A DNA stretch of 64,000 bases from assembly GCA_036387415.1 (NCBI GenBank), contig DASVTU010000039.1, forward strand, positions 1,290,685 to 1,354,684. The letters are read 5' to 3'. The notes under the pieces are model-generated. The model did no database searches. It saw nothing but the letters and a program-made list of their open reading frames with translations, and was not told the origin of the DNA. How positions within the stretch are numbered: position 1 is the first letter of the stretch; each line of letters starts with the position of its first letter. This document shows positions 37,141-45,257 of this stretch, piece after piece. Both the position numbers and the translations under genes were made by a program. The DNA comes from DASVTU01 sp036387415 (GTDB lineage Bacteria; Acidobacteriota; Blastocatellia; Pyrinomonadales; Pyrinomonadaceae).

Positions 37141-38229
37141 ATGACAGAGGACGATGGAAGAAGACTGAGCGAGTTGACGGTGGGTGATGCTAAACGCATC
37201 CTCGTCTACGGCACGGTGACGCTGTTGGCGCTCGCGCTGTTTCTTTTGCTGGTCGGTAAAGTACTCGTCGCGTTGTTGTTGGGAGTGGTGGCGGGTGCTT
37301 ATCTGTTGCCGGTGCAGGAGTGGTTGGAGCGGCGTCTGCGTGCGCGTGCGGGCAGCGCCGTCATCACGATTATTCTGATTGTGGTTCCGTTGGTTGGAGT
37401 AGTGGGATACGGTTGGTATGAGATGTCGGGTCATGCGCGTGCGGTGAGTGGGAAGCGTGATGCGATTGCCGCTTCGATTAGTCAGGCGCTGGCAGACCAC
37501 CTGCCGTTTACGTACGAGAACACGAACAATGCGTTGAAGGGAGCACTGGCGGAGGCGGTGGTTCGTTCGGGCGAGGCGGTTGACGAGTTACGCAAAGGCT
37601 CGGCGTTGCTGTTGGCTTCGACGGCGATATTTTTCTTCACGGTCTTCTACGTTTTGACGCAACGCACGCGCATCGTCTCATGGATTAAGCTGAGAGTGCC
37701 GGGCGAGTACATGCCGCTCTACGAGGAATTGGCGAAGAACGTCGGCGGCGCATTGCATGGAGCATTGTGGGCGGTCTTCATCGACCAGACGTTCAAAGCG
37801 GTCGTTATCTTCGTCTGCAATTTAGTGTTCAACGTGCCGTTGGCGGTTGCGTTGGCGTTGGCGGCGTTTCTCGTCGGCTTCTTCCCACTGCTCGGCGTCT
37901 GGGTCGTCTACATCCCCATCTGCGTTTATCTACTCGTCTTCCGCGACCAACCGACAGCCGCCGCCATCTATTTCCTCATCGGCACGACGCTCACACTCGC
38001 TTCTTCATTCTTCCTCCGCCCGTTCCTCGCGGCGAGCCAAACGCGCGACTTCAATTTTTACTGGATGCTTTTGGCGTTAGTGGCGGGCGTCTTCGTGTTT
38101 GGCGTGCCCGGTATCGTGCTCGGCCCGTCTATCCTCGGTTTCACTAAAGCCGTCGCCGACACGATGTTCGGCGATGTGCGCTACGAAACCTCGCTCCTCA
38201 AAGAAGAGAGAGAACAGGCTCAAGAATGA
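37141..38229 (+). CDS. AI-2E family transporter-like membrane protein (copy 2)
   Basis: 362 aa from the ATG at 37141 with AAGGG upstream. Paralog of the protein at 223-1359: the same family, the same RLSELTVGDAKRILVYGT start and the same TKAVADTMFGDVRYETSLLK end. Bases 37264-37389 are identical to the complement of 1108-1233, while flanking sequence has diverged. Transport substrate unknown. The stop codon begins heptad element HR-8, which lies between this gene and the convergent HIT gene. Confidence 0.85.
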   Translation: MTEDDGRRLSELTVGDAKRILVYGTVTLLALALFLLLVGKVLVALLLGVVAGAYLLPVQEWLERRLRARAGSAVITIILIVVPLVGVVGYGWYEMSGHARAVSGKRDAIAASISQALADHLPFTYENTNNALKGALAEAVVRSGEAVDELRKGSALLLASTAIFFFTVFYVLTQRTRIVSWIKLRVPGEYMPLYEELAKNVGGALHGALWAVFIDQTFKAVVIFVCNLVFNVPLAVALALAAFLVGFFPLLGVWVVYIPICVYLLVFRDQPTAAAIYFLIGTTLTLASSFFLRPFLAASQTRDFNFYWMLLALVAGVFVFGVPGIVLGPSILGFTKAVADTMFGDVRYETSLLKEEREQAQE

Positions 38230-38322
38230 AAAATTAAAATGTGGAATGCAAAAAGAAAAAGCGTGCAGCCGTCGCACATTAGAGTTTCTTCTCGTCTGTA
38301 GTTTTAATTTTGCATTTATCCG
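38225..38322. repeat. heptad inverted repeat HR-8
   Basis: The left arm reads GAAAAAT, TAAAATG, TGGAATG, CAAAAAG. The complement of the right arm reads ATAAATG, CAAAATT, AAAACTA. It spans the whole gap between two convergent genes and covers both stop codons. Its first 15 bases equal those at 3090-3104. Confidence 0.65.
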
Positions 38323-38657
38323 GGAGGCCATGTGAGCGCGCGCCCGCCGATGACGTGGATGTGTAGGTGAAAGACGGACTGGCCTGCGCCCGCGCCCGTG
38401 TTGATGACGGTGCGGTAACCGCTCTCGGATAATCCTTCCGCGTTCGCCACGCGCGCCGCCACGCGCAAGAGATGACCCAACAACGCTTCGTCGCTCTGCG
38501 CGGCATCGTCGAGCGATTCGATGTGTTCGTGCGGAATGACGAGTACGTGGACGGGCGCTTGCGCGTTGATGTCGCGGAAGGCTAACGCGCGTTCGTCTCG
38601 ATAAACGATGTCGGCGGGGATTTCTCCGGCGACGATTTTGCAAAAGATACAATTCAT
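38316..38657 (-). CDS. HIT family nucleotide-binding protein
   Basis: 113 aa from the ATG at 38657. Histidine-triad protein: zinc-ligand start CIFCKIVAGEIPA and the triad HLHIHVIGG at the C-terminus. The family hydrolyses nucleoside phosphoramidates and related AMP conjugates; the closest type is HinT/PKCI. Normal length. It is downstream of murA on the same strand with an 83-bp gap filled by heptad element HR-9. Confidence 0.93.
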   Translation of the reverse strand: MNCIFCKIVAGEIPADIVYRDERALAFRDINAQAPVHVLVIPHEHIESLDDAAQSDEALLGHLLRVAARVANAEGLSESGYRTVINTGAGAGQSVFHLHIHVIGGRALTWPPG

Positions 38658-38666
38658 AAATTTTAA

Positions 38667-38766
38667 CCGGAAACTAGGAACTCGGAACCGCGAAACCACT
38701 ACTATTGCAGAGCCCTTGCTCGCGTCTTTGAGTTCATCGTTTAGAGTTCCGCGTTCATGGTTTCCA
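38667..38766. repeat. heptad inverted repeat HR-9, overlapping the murA 3' end
   Basis: The left arm reads CGGAAAC, TAGGAAC, TCGGAAC, CGCGAAA. The complement of the right arm reads TGGAAAC, CATGAAC, GCGGAAC, TCTAAAC, GATGAAC. The right arm encodes the last residues of MurA (ETMNAEL), so the element forms part of that gene. Confidence 0.7.
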
Positions 38767-40060
38767 ACGGCGAGAGCGGAGCGGTGACGGAATCTCTGGT
38801 GCGTTCGATGTCGGCTCCGACGCCGCGAAGTTTGGCCTCAATTTTCTCGTAGCCGCGATCAATGTGGTAAACGCGGTCGATGATGGTTTCGCCGCGTGCG
38901 GCGAGTCCGGCGAGCACAAGGCACGCCGAGGCGCGCAAGTCCGAAGCCTGCACGCGCGCTCCCATCAACTCCGACGCCCCTTCGACAATCGCCGTTTTGC
39001 CATCAATCGCAATGCGTGCGCCCATGCGCTGCATCTCGGAGACATGCATAAAGCGATTTTCAAAAATCGTCTCGGTGATATGCGAGTGCCCTTCGGCCTG
39101 CGTCATCAAGGCCATGTACTGCGCTTGCATGTCGGTCGGGAAACGCGGGTGCGGCTCGGTCGTGATGTCACAGGCGCGGAGTCCCTGCTTCGAGCGACGT
39201 ACAACGAGCGTGCTCTGGTTGACCTCCTCAATCTCGACGCCCGCCTCGCGTAGTTTGGCGATGACGATTGCGGAATGGTCTGGACGACAATCCTTCAACT
39301 CCAATTCGCCGTCGGTGATGGCTGCCGCGACGAGAAACGTTCCCGTCTCGATGCGGTCGGGGATAATCGTGTGCTCCGCGCCGCCGAGCGATTCGACGCC
39401 CTCAATCGTGACGATGGGCGTGCCCGCGCCGCGTATGCGTCCGCCCATGCGATTGAGGAGTTCGGCGAGGTCGCTAATCTCCGGCTCGCGCGCGGCGTTG
39501 ATGAGCGTGGTGCGTCCTTCGGCAAGCGCGGCGGCCATCATCAGATTCTCGGTTCCCGTCACCGTCACTTTATCGAAACGCACTTCCGCGCCTTGCAGAC
39601 GCCCGCGCTTCGGCGCACGCGCGACGACGTAACCCGTCTCAAGTGTGACCTCCGCGCCGAGCACCTTCAAGGCGTCGAGATGCAGGTCAATCGGGCGCGT
39701 GCCGATGGCGCAGCCGCCCGGCAGAGAGACTTTCGCTTTGCCGAAACGCGCCAGCAAAGGCCCCAAGACGAGGACGGAGGCGCGCATCGTCTTGACCAAA
39801 TCATAAGGCGCTTCAAAGATTTCGATGTTGGCGGCAGAGATTTTGTAGGTGCGTAGTTCGGGCGTGAGCACGGTTGCGCCGAGGTCTTCGAGGAGGCGTC
39901 GTTGCGTCACGATGTCGCGGACGTAGGGCGCGTTGTGCAGCGTGACGGTTTCGGGCGTCAGCAACGCGGCGGCCATGCAGGGCAGCGCAGAATTTTTCGC
40001 GCCGCTAATCGTCACGCGTCCATTGATGGCTTGTCCGCCATTGATGCGAAATTTGTCCAT
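38741..40060 (-). CDS. murA: UDP-N-acetylglucosamine 1-carboxyvinyltransferase
   Basis: 439 aa. It transfers enolpyruvate from PEP to UDP-GlcNAc, the first committed step of peptidoglycan synthesis in the cytoplasm. The catalytic Cys117 lies in PGGCAIGTRP, so the fosfomycin-sensitive cysteine is kept. N-terminal INGGQAINGRVTISGAKNSA is typical. It is about 20 residues longer than E. coli MurA at the C-terminus (RDSVTAPLSPLETMNAEL), where a heptad element forms the last codons. The upstream gap holds heptad element HR-10. Confidence 0.97.
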   Translation of the reverse strand: MDKFRINGGQAINGRVTISGAKNSALPCMAAALLTPETVTLHNAPYVRDIVTQRRLLEDLGATVLTPELRTYKISAANIEIFEAPYDLVKTMRASVLVLGPLLARFGKAKVSLPGGCAIGTRPIDLHLDALKVLGAEVTLETGYVVARAPKRGRLQGAEVRFDKVTVTGTENLMMAAALAEGRTTLINAAREPEISDLAELLNRMGGRIRGAGTPIVTIEGVESLGGAEHTIIPDRIETGTFLVAAAITDGELELKDCRPDHSAIVIAKLREAGVEIEEVNQSTLVVRRSKQGLRACDITTEPHPRFPTDMQAQYMALMTQAEGHSHITETIFENRFMHVSEMQRMGARIAIDGKTAIVEGASELMGARVQASDLRASACLVLAGLAARGETIIDRVYHIDRGYEKIEAKLRGVGADIERTRDSVTAPLSPLETMNAEL

Positions 40061-40071
40061 AAGAGATAGAT

Positions 40072-40159
40072 GTCGGAGGTCAGAGGCTAAAGGTCAGAAG
40101 TTAGTTAAGACAAAACGCTTTTACTGACCTCTGGCCTCTAGCCTCTGACCTCTGATTTT
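40072..40159. repeat. heptad inverted repeat HR-10
   Basis: The left arm reads GAGGTCA, GAGGCTA, AAGGTCA, GAAGTTA. The complement of the right arm reads ATCAGAG, GTCAGAG, GCTAGAG, GCCAGAG, GTCAGTA. A 24-base stretch (40124-40147) is identical to 46491-46514 in HR-15, and the loops share ACAAAACG. It lies between prmC and murA, both on the minus strand. Confidence 0.8.
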
Positions 40160-40196
40160 GAAGTGTGCGGATTTTAGCACGTCGTACAGGCGCGGG

Positions 40197-41051
40197 CTAC
40201 TCGCGCCTGAGCGCGACGATGCGCGGGATGCCCTGTAGGTCTTTGTGCACGTCGAGGAGCGTCCACGTGCGCGGGTCGATTAAATCTGCGACGGCTTCAT
40301 GTTGATTAAAACCGATTTCAAAAAGCAGATAGCCGCCCGCATCGAGAAAACGCGGCGCATCCGCGAGGAGGCGTCGGACGACACGGAGACCATCGCCGCC
40401 GGGCGTGAGCGCAACGCGCGGTTCGTGTTCGCGCACTTCGCGTTGAAGGCCAGCGATGTCGCGTTCGGCGACGTAGGGCGGATTAGACAGGATGGCGGCG
40501 AAACGCAGCCCGTCGTTCGCTTCGAGCGCGGCGAAGCAGTCGGACTCAAAGAGTTGGAGACGCTCGCTCGCGCCGTGGCGTGCGGCGTTGCGCGCCGCTA
40601 CATGAAGGGCTGCTGCGGAAACGTCGATGGCGTAGGCGCGTGCGTCGTGGCGTTCGTGCAGGAAGGCGACGACGATGCAGCCCGACCCCGTGCCGACATC
40701 GCAGACGAGAGGCGCGGGAGTTTCGCGCAGGAGTTCGAGCGCCGTCTCAACGAGCAGTTCGGTTTCGGGGCGCGGAATCAAAACGTCGTGCGTCACTTCA
40801 AACGCGAGACCGTAAAAATCCTGTTCGCCCGTGATGTACTGGAAAGGCTCGCCCGTGGCGCGTCGTCGGACGAGTTCACGAAATTGCGCGAGCGCGTCTG
40901 TGTCGAGCGCGTCGGCATCGTGTGTGATGAGAAAGGTGCGGTCGCATGTGAGTGCGTGCGCGAGCAGCGAACCCGCCTCGCGACGCGCTTTGGGCACGCC
41001 CGCATCGCCGAGGACGAGTGCGCCTTCGGCGATAGCTTCGGTAATCGTCAT
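40197..41051 (-). CDS. prmC: peptide chain release factor N5-glutamine methyltransferase
   Basis: 284 aa. It methylates the GGQ glutamine of RF1 and RF2 using S-adenosylmethionine. The N-terminal helical domain (1-85) is followed by a class I methyltransferase fold: VCDVGTGSGCIVVAF binds SAM, and the catalytic NPPY motif is at residues 190-193. PRPETELLVE precedes the fold as in HemK/PrmC. Normal length. Divergent from the small HMA-like gene at 41185. Confidence 0.95.
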   Translation of the reverse strand: MTITEAIAEGALVLGDAGVPKARREAGSLLAHALTCDRTFLITHDADALDTDALAQFRELVRRRATGEPFQYITGEQDFYGLAFEVTHDVLIPRPETELLVETALELLRETPAPLVCDVGTGSGCIVVAFLHERHDARAYAIDVSAAALHVAARNAARHGASERLQLFESDCFAALEANDGLRFAAILSNPPYVAERDIAGLQREVREHEPRVALTPGGDGLRVVRRLLADAPRFLDAGGYLLFEIGFNQHEAVADLIDPRTWTLLDVHKDLQGIPRIVALRRE

Positions 41052-41058
41052 GTGCGTT

Positions 41059-41087
41059 TTTCCTTTGTGTTAGTCTCTGAGTATAAT
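41059..41087 (+). promoter_or_regulatory. promoter candidate for the HMA-like gene
   Basis: A perfect -10 hexamer TATAAT lies at 41082-41087. The -35 region (TTTCCT) is weak. It would give a leader of about 90 bases before the ATG at 41185. Confidence 0.4.
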
Positions 41088-41184
41088 ATGTCGCATCAAC
41101 GGAAAGACGAGAAATAAATCGCGTGCACGCGAGAGCGCGTGTGGTTTCGCCGGACGCGCGCGGCGTGCGGAGGGGAGAAGACGA

Positions 41185-41421
41185 ATGAGGGCGGAGTTTC
41201 ACATCAAGGGGATGCATAGCGAAGCGGTCGCGGCGGATATTAAAAAGACACTGGAAGCGACGGCGGGCGTCGAGAAGACGGACGTTACTTTCAGCGGCAA
41301 GACCGCGTGGGTTGAGTTTGACGAAAATGTGGTGCAGCAGCAGACGCTCATCAAAAAGATTCAAGACCTCGGTTATCAAGCCACTGTCGGCGATGAGGCA
41401 CAAAGGGAGGCACAAGGTTAA
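41185..41421 (+). CDS. heavy-metal-associated-like domain without metal cysteines
   Basis: 78 aa. The sequence follows an HMA (ferredoxin-like) fold: FHIKGMHSEAVAADIKKTL, then VEKTDVTFSGKTAWVEFDEN and IKKIQDLGYQATV. Where HMA proteins carry MxCxxC, this one has GMHSEAV, so neither metal cysteine is present; a single His and Met remain. It cannot bind copper in the usual way and may be an adaptor or bind another ligand. Its stop overlaps the start of the next gene (TAATG), so the two are translationally coupled. Confidence 0.7.
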   Translation: MRAEFHIKGMHSEAVAADIKKTLEATAGVEKTDVTFSGKTAWVEFDENVVQQQTLIKKIQDLGYQATVGDEAQREAQG

Positions 41422-41681
41422 TGACTGAAACGAACAACCAAGCCAACGCGGCTGACAACGATGCGGTGGACGACCGTGGAACGGATGCGGCGGGCGGATT
41501 GGCGCTGCTGCGTCGTCTGCGCGACGAAGGGTTTGAAGCCGACGACGAAAAATTCGCGGTGGCTTTGGGTCGTCCCGTCGAAGAAGTCAGCGCATGGATG
41601 CAGGGGAGCGAGCCTCCCGACGACGACATCATCATGAAGGCGCGTGGCATCGCCAAAGAGCGCAACGTCGCCATCGAATAA
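41421..41681 (+). CDS. small HTH-like protein, 86 aa
   Basis: 86 aa with a disordered acidic head (residues 1-25) and a helical core. The core (FAVALGRPVEEVSAWMQG then IIMKARGIAKERNV) resembles a short XRE-like helix-turn-helix domain. Not assigned to a named family. The ATG shares one base with the stop of the HMA-like gene, so they are likely a functional pair. The downstream gap is entirely filled by heptad element HR-11. Confidence 0.65.
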   Translation: MTETNNQANAADNDAVDDRGTDAAGGLALLRRLRDEGFEADDEKFAVALGRPVEEVSAWMQGSEPPDDDIIMKARGIAKERNVAIE

Positions 41682-41800
41682 GCGAGCGGTAAGCGGCAAG
41701 CAGTAAGCAGCCTAAAGACGTTTGAATGCCTTTCTCGCTCGTCAGCGTATTGAGAATGCTTCTGCATTGCTTACCGCTTGCCGCTTACTGCTCACTGTTT
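41682..41800. repeat. heptad inverted repeat HR-11
   Basis: The left arm reads GGTAAGC, GGCAAGC, AGTAAGC. The complement of the right arm reads GTGAGCA, GTAAGCG, GCAAGCG, GTAAGC. It starts at the base after the upstream stop codon and ends one base before the cysE ATG, filling the gap completely. Confidence 0.8.
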
Positions 41801-41801
41801 T

Positions 41802-42734
41802 ATGAACGAGAAGATACACAAGGCGGCCAACGCGCTCGTCGAATCCTACGGCGGCGCGGGCATTAAGATTCATCATCTTGAGCGACGCCCGTTGCCCGCC
41901 CATGCGGAAATTATTCGTCTACTGGCGACGATGCATGAACTGCTCTTTCCGGGCTACACGGGCGCGGAAGGATTGACGGGCAGAGGTCTGCATCGCCACG
42001 TCGAAGCGCGCATGGCCTGGTTGTATGAAACGCTCGCGGAGCAGATTAGCCGCGCCATCAATCACGGCGAGCGCATCGACACGGCGTGTCACGACGTGGA
42101 GGATGATGCGTCGGAGCGTGCGTCGGAATTTTTGTCGCGGCTGCCGCGAGTCCGCGAGACGCTGGCGACCGACGTGCACGCCGCGCTCGACGGCGACCCA
42201 GCGGCTACCTGCGTCGACGAGATTATTTTCAGTTATCCCGGCATCTATGCCGTAATGACCTATCGCCTCGCGCATGAGCTTGAGCGACTCCGCGTGCCGC
42301 TCATCCCACGCATCATGACCGAGCACGCACACCAGCGCACGGGTATCGACATTCATCCCGCCACACAAATCGGTTCGAGTTTCTTCATCGACCACGGTAC
42401 GGGCGTCGTCATCGGCGGCACGGCGGTCATCGGCAACAACGTCAAAATCTATCAGGGCGTGACGCTCGGCGCGTTCTCCTTCGACAAGGATTCGGACGGC
42501 CAACTCGTCCGCGACACCAAACGACACCCGACCATCGAAGACGATGTTGTCATCTATGCGGGCGCAACCATCCTCGGCGGCGACACCATCATCGGACGCG
42601 GCAGCATCATCGGCGGCAACGTCTGGCTCACACACAGCGTCCCGCCCGACACGCGCGTCCTACAGGACTCGCCCGGTCTACGCATCATCACTGCCGACAC
42701 CGCCGACACCGCTGATACCGTCGCCGCCTCCTGA
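41802..42734 (+). CDS. cysE: serine O-acetyltransferase
   Basis: 310 aa. It makes O-acetylserine from serine and acetyl-CoA for cysteine synthesis. A helical N-terminal domain (1-165) precedes a left-handed beta helix with hexapeptide repeats (GIDIHPATQIGSSFFIDHG, VVIGGTAVIGNNVKIYQGV). The active-site DHGTG and His pattern are present. The long N-terminal domain matches the EpsC-like branch. The tail (TADTADTADTVAAS) is a short repeat. The ATG at 41802 has no ribosome site because HR-11 abuts it. Confidence 0.9.
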   Translation: MNEKIHKAANALVESYGGAGIKIHHLERRPLPAHAEIIRLLATMHELLFPGYTGAEGLTGRGLHRHVEARMAWLYETLAEQISRAINHGERIDTACHDVEDDASERASEFLSRLPRVRETLATDVHAALDGDPAATCVDEIIFSYPGIYAVMTYRLAHELERLRVPLIPRIMTEHAHQRTGIDIHPATQIGSSFFIDHGTGVVIGGTAVIGNNVKIYQGVTLGAFSFDKDSDGQLVRDTKRHPTIEDDVVIYAGATILGGDTIIGRGSIIGGNVWLTHSVPPDTRVLQDSPGLRIITADTADTADTVAAS

Positions 42735-42778
42735 ACGCTTCCGAAAAATTGGAAACATGCTCTCGCGCGTCGGCGTGC

Positions 42779-42852
42779 GAGGGTAAAAGGCCAAAAGTAA
42801 AGGTCAAAAGGGAAGAAACAGAGATTGTTTTTGCCTCACTTATGCCTTGTAT
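42779..42852. repeat. heptad inverted repeat HR-12, decayed right arm
   Basis: The left arm reads GGGTAAA, AGGCCAA, AAGTAAA, GGTCAAA. The right arm is partly decayed, with its complement giving AAGGCATAAGTGAGGCAAAA. It lies between cysE and the aminopeptidase gene. The words resemble those of HR-13. Confidence 0.5.
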
Positions 42853-42965
42853 CTTTTTCCTGCTTGAGAAGTAAACAATTCGGACAGAATCAACGTAAGT
42901 TCATCATGTCGCCTCAGTTTTGAAGTGGACTCGTCCGCCCAATCTTTCTTTCAGGAGTAAAACTT

Positions 42966-44342
42966 ATGCACCTTCGACGCCATAACCGTCTCAGCTTTAT
43001 GACCTTTGTTTTCTGCTTGATGCTCGCGGCCATCTCGCACGCCGCCGTTGCCGCCGATAAGAATTTCGATAAGAACGAATTTGCCGCGCGTCGCGCCAAA
43101 CTGTTGGAGCAGATGCCCGACGGCATCGCCGTTATCCCGGCTGGCGACGCACACATTCACGCCGTCAAGTTTCGACAGTCGCCGGACTTTTTCTATCTGA
43201 CCGGAATCGAAGAACCGGGCGCGGTGCTGGTGCTGGTCGGGCCGAGAAAGATGAGCGTTGTCTTTGCACATAAACGTCCGGCGTGGAAGATAAACGTCGA
43301 AGGGGCGGGCATCCTCGACATTGAGAAACCCGCCGACGCTTACGCGTTGACGCAGGTGCAGAACATTCAGAGTCTCATTCCGTTCTTCAACGTCATGTCG
43401 AAAGAGGCCAAGCGTCTGTATGTTCCGCTGACCTCGCCGGACTCGTTGCAGATGGCGCGTCATGAAATGCAGCAACACGAAACCGAACGCACCACGCATC
43501 CGCTCTATCGTTACACGCCGCCGCTCAAACAGGCGATTGCGCGCCTCCATGAGTTACAGCCGCATCTCATGTTGTCAGACATCAATCCGTTGATGGACAA
43601 TCTGCGTTGGATAAAGTCGTCTTACGAAATCCAGCGGATGCGCGAGAGCGGACGCATCGGTGCGGAGGGCGTGAAGGTTGCGATGCGTGGCACGAAGCCC
43701 GGCATGTTCGAGTATGAACTCGAAGCCGCCGCGCGTTTCGTCTACACCAAACTCGGCGCACGCGGAGATGCCTTCATGCCCATCGTCGCTTCGGGGCCGA
43801 ACACCATCACTTGGCACTACTCGGAGAACAGCCGACGCATGGAGGCGGGCGACGTGGTTCTGATGGACTACGGCACCGACTACGATTACTACACTTCCGA
43901 CATCACGCGCACATGGCCTGTATCGGGCACGTTCACGCCCGAACAGGAGAAGATGTATCGCTGCATCCTCGAAGCGCGCAACGCCGTTATCGCGGCGATG
44001 AAGCCGGGCGTCACCGTCGCGAATCTTCAAGACGTAGCCGAAGTGGTTTACAAGAAGCACGGTTTTCATCAACAGTTTCTCAACTTGGGTCGCTACGTCG
44101 GTCACCACGTCGGCCTCTCCGTCCACGACGTTGAGCCGACCGAGGACGGGCAACCATTCAAACCCGGAGTCGTCTTCAACGTCGAACCGCTGCTCGAATT
44201 CCGCGACAAGAAGATTCACACGCGACTCGAAGACACGGTGCTCATCACCGAAAACGGCGCGGAAAATCTGACCGCCGGAGTGCCCGCCGAACTCGATGCC
44301 GTCTACGCGCTCATTAAGGAAAAAGGGCTGAGCCTCAACTAA
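42966..44342 (+). CDS. pepP: exported Xaa-Pro aminopeptidase (M24B)
   Basis: 458 aa with a signal peptide (residues 1-28, cleavage after AAVAA), unusual since most PepP enzymes are cytoplasmic. The N-terminal aminopeptidase-P domain (about 35-170) is followed by the pita-bread metal domain. The five metal-ligand sites are visible: DYGTDYDYYTSDITR (two Asp), HHVGLSVHD (His), FNVEPLLE (Glu) and RLEDTVLIT (Glu). It removes N-terminal residues before proline. The ATG has CAGGAG nine bases upstream. A heptad element follows the stop. Confidence 0.92.
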   Translation: MHLRRHNRLSFMTFVFCLMLAAISHAAVAADKNFDKNEFAARRAKLLEQMPDGIAVIPAGDAHIHAVKFRQSPDFFYLTGIEEPGAVLVLVGPRKMSVVFAHKRPAWKINVEGAGILDIEKPADAYALTQVQNIQSLIPFFNVMSKEAKRLYVPLTSPDSLQMARHEMQQHETERTTHPLYRYTPPLKQAIARLHELQPHLMLSDINPLMDNLRWIKSSYEIQRMRESGRIGAEGVKVAMRGTKPGMFEYELEAAARFVYTKLGARGDAFMPIVASGPNTITWHYSENSRRMEAGDVVLMDYGTDYDYYTSDITRTWPVSGTFTPEQEKMYRCILEARNAVIAAMKPGVTVANLQDVAEVVYKKHGFHQQFLNLGRYVGHHVGLSVHDVEPTEDGQPFKPGVVFNVEPLLEFRDKKIHTRLEDTVLITENGAENLTAGVPAELDAVYALIKEKGLSLN

Positions 44343-44344
44343 AG

Positions 44345-44434
44345 AGAGCAAAAGTAAAAGGGCGAAAGGCAAAAGCGAGGGACGACGCCGGAGGCTTTTC
44401 TTCACTTTTGCCTTTTTTCCTTTACCTTTGACTT
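44345..44434. repeat. heptad inverted repeat HR-13
   Basis: The left arm reads AAAAGTA, AAAGGGC, GAAAGGC, AAAAGCG. The complement of the right arm reads GTCAAAG, GTAAAGG, AAAAAAG, GCAAAAG. It starts three bases after the pepP stop, and a short loop makes it a good candidate for a 3' end hairpin. Confidence 0.75.
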
Positions 44435-44524
44435 ACATCAAAGATGATGGAAGCGAGCGTGCATTAAAACTTTCTCTTGGGCATAAGGTAAGAGCCGTTG
44501 TGCTCCTCCAGTGGTGAACGATTA

Positions 44525-44552
44525 AAACCCCCAGTGTAAAAACTGGGGGTTT
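44525..44552 (+). terminator. hairpin upstream of the DUF5658-like gene
   Basis: AAACCCCCAGT, a 6-base loop, then ACTGGGGGTTT. Flanking ACGA and GTCGT extend the pairing loosely. Only three T residues follow. It may be a late terminator of the pepP transcript or a leader element of the gene at 44606. Confidence 0.6.
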
Positions 44553-44605
44553 AGTCGTTAGAGGGGCAGTTAAACAAAGTTTGCGTTAGGGAAGGGTTCG
44601 CTTCG

Positions 44606-44974
44606 ATGAACGCCTCTGCAAAATGCCTCCTGCTGTTCGCTTTGAACTGGCTCGACGCGCAACTGACCATCATCTGGATTCGCGGTGGTTGGGCGACGGA
44701 AGGCAACGCGCTCATGTCGCACCTGCTCGACGCGGGCGACCTCCCTTTTCTCCTGACCAAACTCGCCATCGGCGCATTCGTCGCCGTCGTGCTGTTCCGT
44801 TGGTCGCACCTCGCGCTCGCGCGTCGCGGTTTAACTGGTGTTCTCGGTCTCTACGTCGCACTGATGTTTGTCCACGCCGCCACCGCTTTTTCGGCTTTTG
44901 GCTGGCACGCACACGAAAAACTCGTCGCCTACGTCGCCGCCCTGCCTGACGGCCTCTTCGCCCTCCTCTCCTGA
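44606..44974 (+). CDS. DUF5658-like membrane protein, 122 aa
   Basis: 122 aa with three to four membrane helices. The start FALNWLDAQLTIIWIRGG followed by ATEGNALMSHLLDAG fits the DUF5658 pattern of a lone Asp in the first helix and an Asn-Pro/Ala-Leu-Met box. Function is unknown. The ATG at 44606 has AGGGAAGGG upstream at long spacing. It stands alone between a hairpin (44525-44552) and heptad element HR-14. Confidence 0.7.
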   Translation: MNASAKCLLLFALNWLDAQLTIIWIRGGWATEGNALMSHLLDAGDLPFLLTKLAIGAFVAVVLFRWSHLALARRGLTGVLGLYVALMFVHAATAFSAFGWHAHEKLVAYVAALPDGLFALLS

Positions 44975-44998
44975 GTTCACCCGACAAACCATCCAACA

Positions 44999-45076
44999 GG
45001 TAAAAGGTTGAAGGTTAAAAGGAAACGTCGAATTCCTTTCCCTTTGACCCGTTTACTCTTTAACCTTTTCCCTCCT
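44999..45076. repeat. heptad inverted repeat HR-14
   Basis: The left arm reads TAAAAGG, TTGAAGG, TTAAAAG. The complement of the right arm reads GGGAAAA, GGTTAAA, GAGTAAA, CGGGTCA, AAGGGAA. It lies between the DUF5658-like gene and the htrA-type promoter. Confidence 0.7.
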
Positions 45077-45096
45077 GCGTTCGCCTTTTTACAAAC

Positions 45097-45125
45097 TTGA
45101 CGCCCCGCGCGCACGTAAATAGATT
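45097..45125 (+). promoter_or_regulatory. sigma70-like promoter of the HtrA-type protease
   Basis: TTGACG at 45097-45102 and TAGATT at 45120-45125 are separated by 17 bases. It would give a leader of about 125 bases before the ATG at 45258. Confidence 0.5.
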
Positions 45126-45257
45126 TACTGGCCTTGCGATTGATGGTTGACGAACGCGCCGCACTACTGCGCCGACGCAACCGCAGACGCGCCCGCAGGC
45201 ATCTGACATATATCTTTCGCGGGGAGAAGCAATTTGAATTCTGACAGGAAAAACGCC

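Noticed and set aside
44435..44605. A possible tRNA or riboswitch before the DUF5658-like gene
   Set aside because: Only one hairpin is seen; no cloverleaf or conserved riboswitch core was found.
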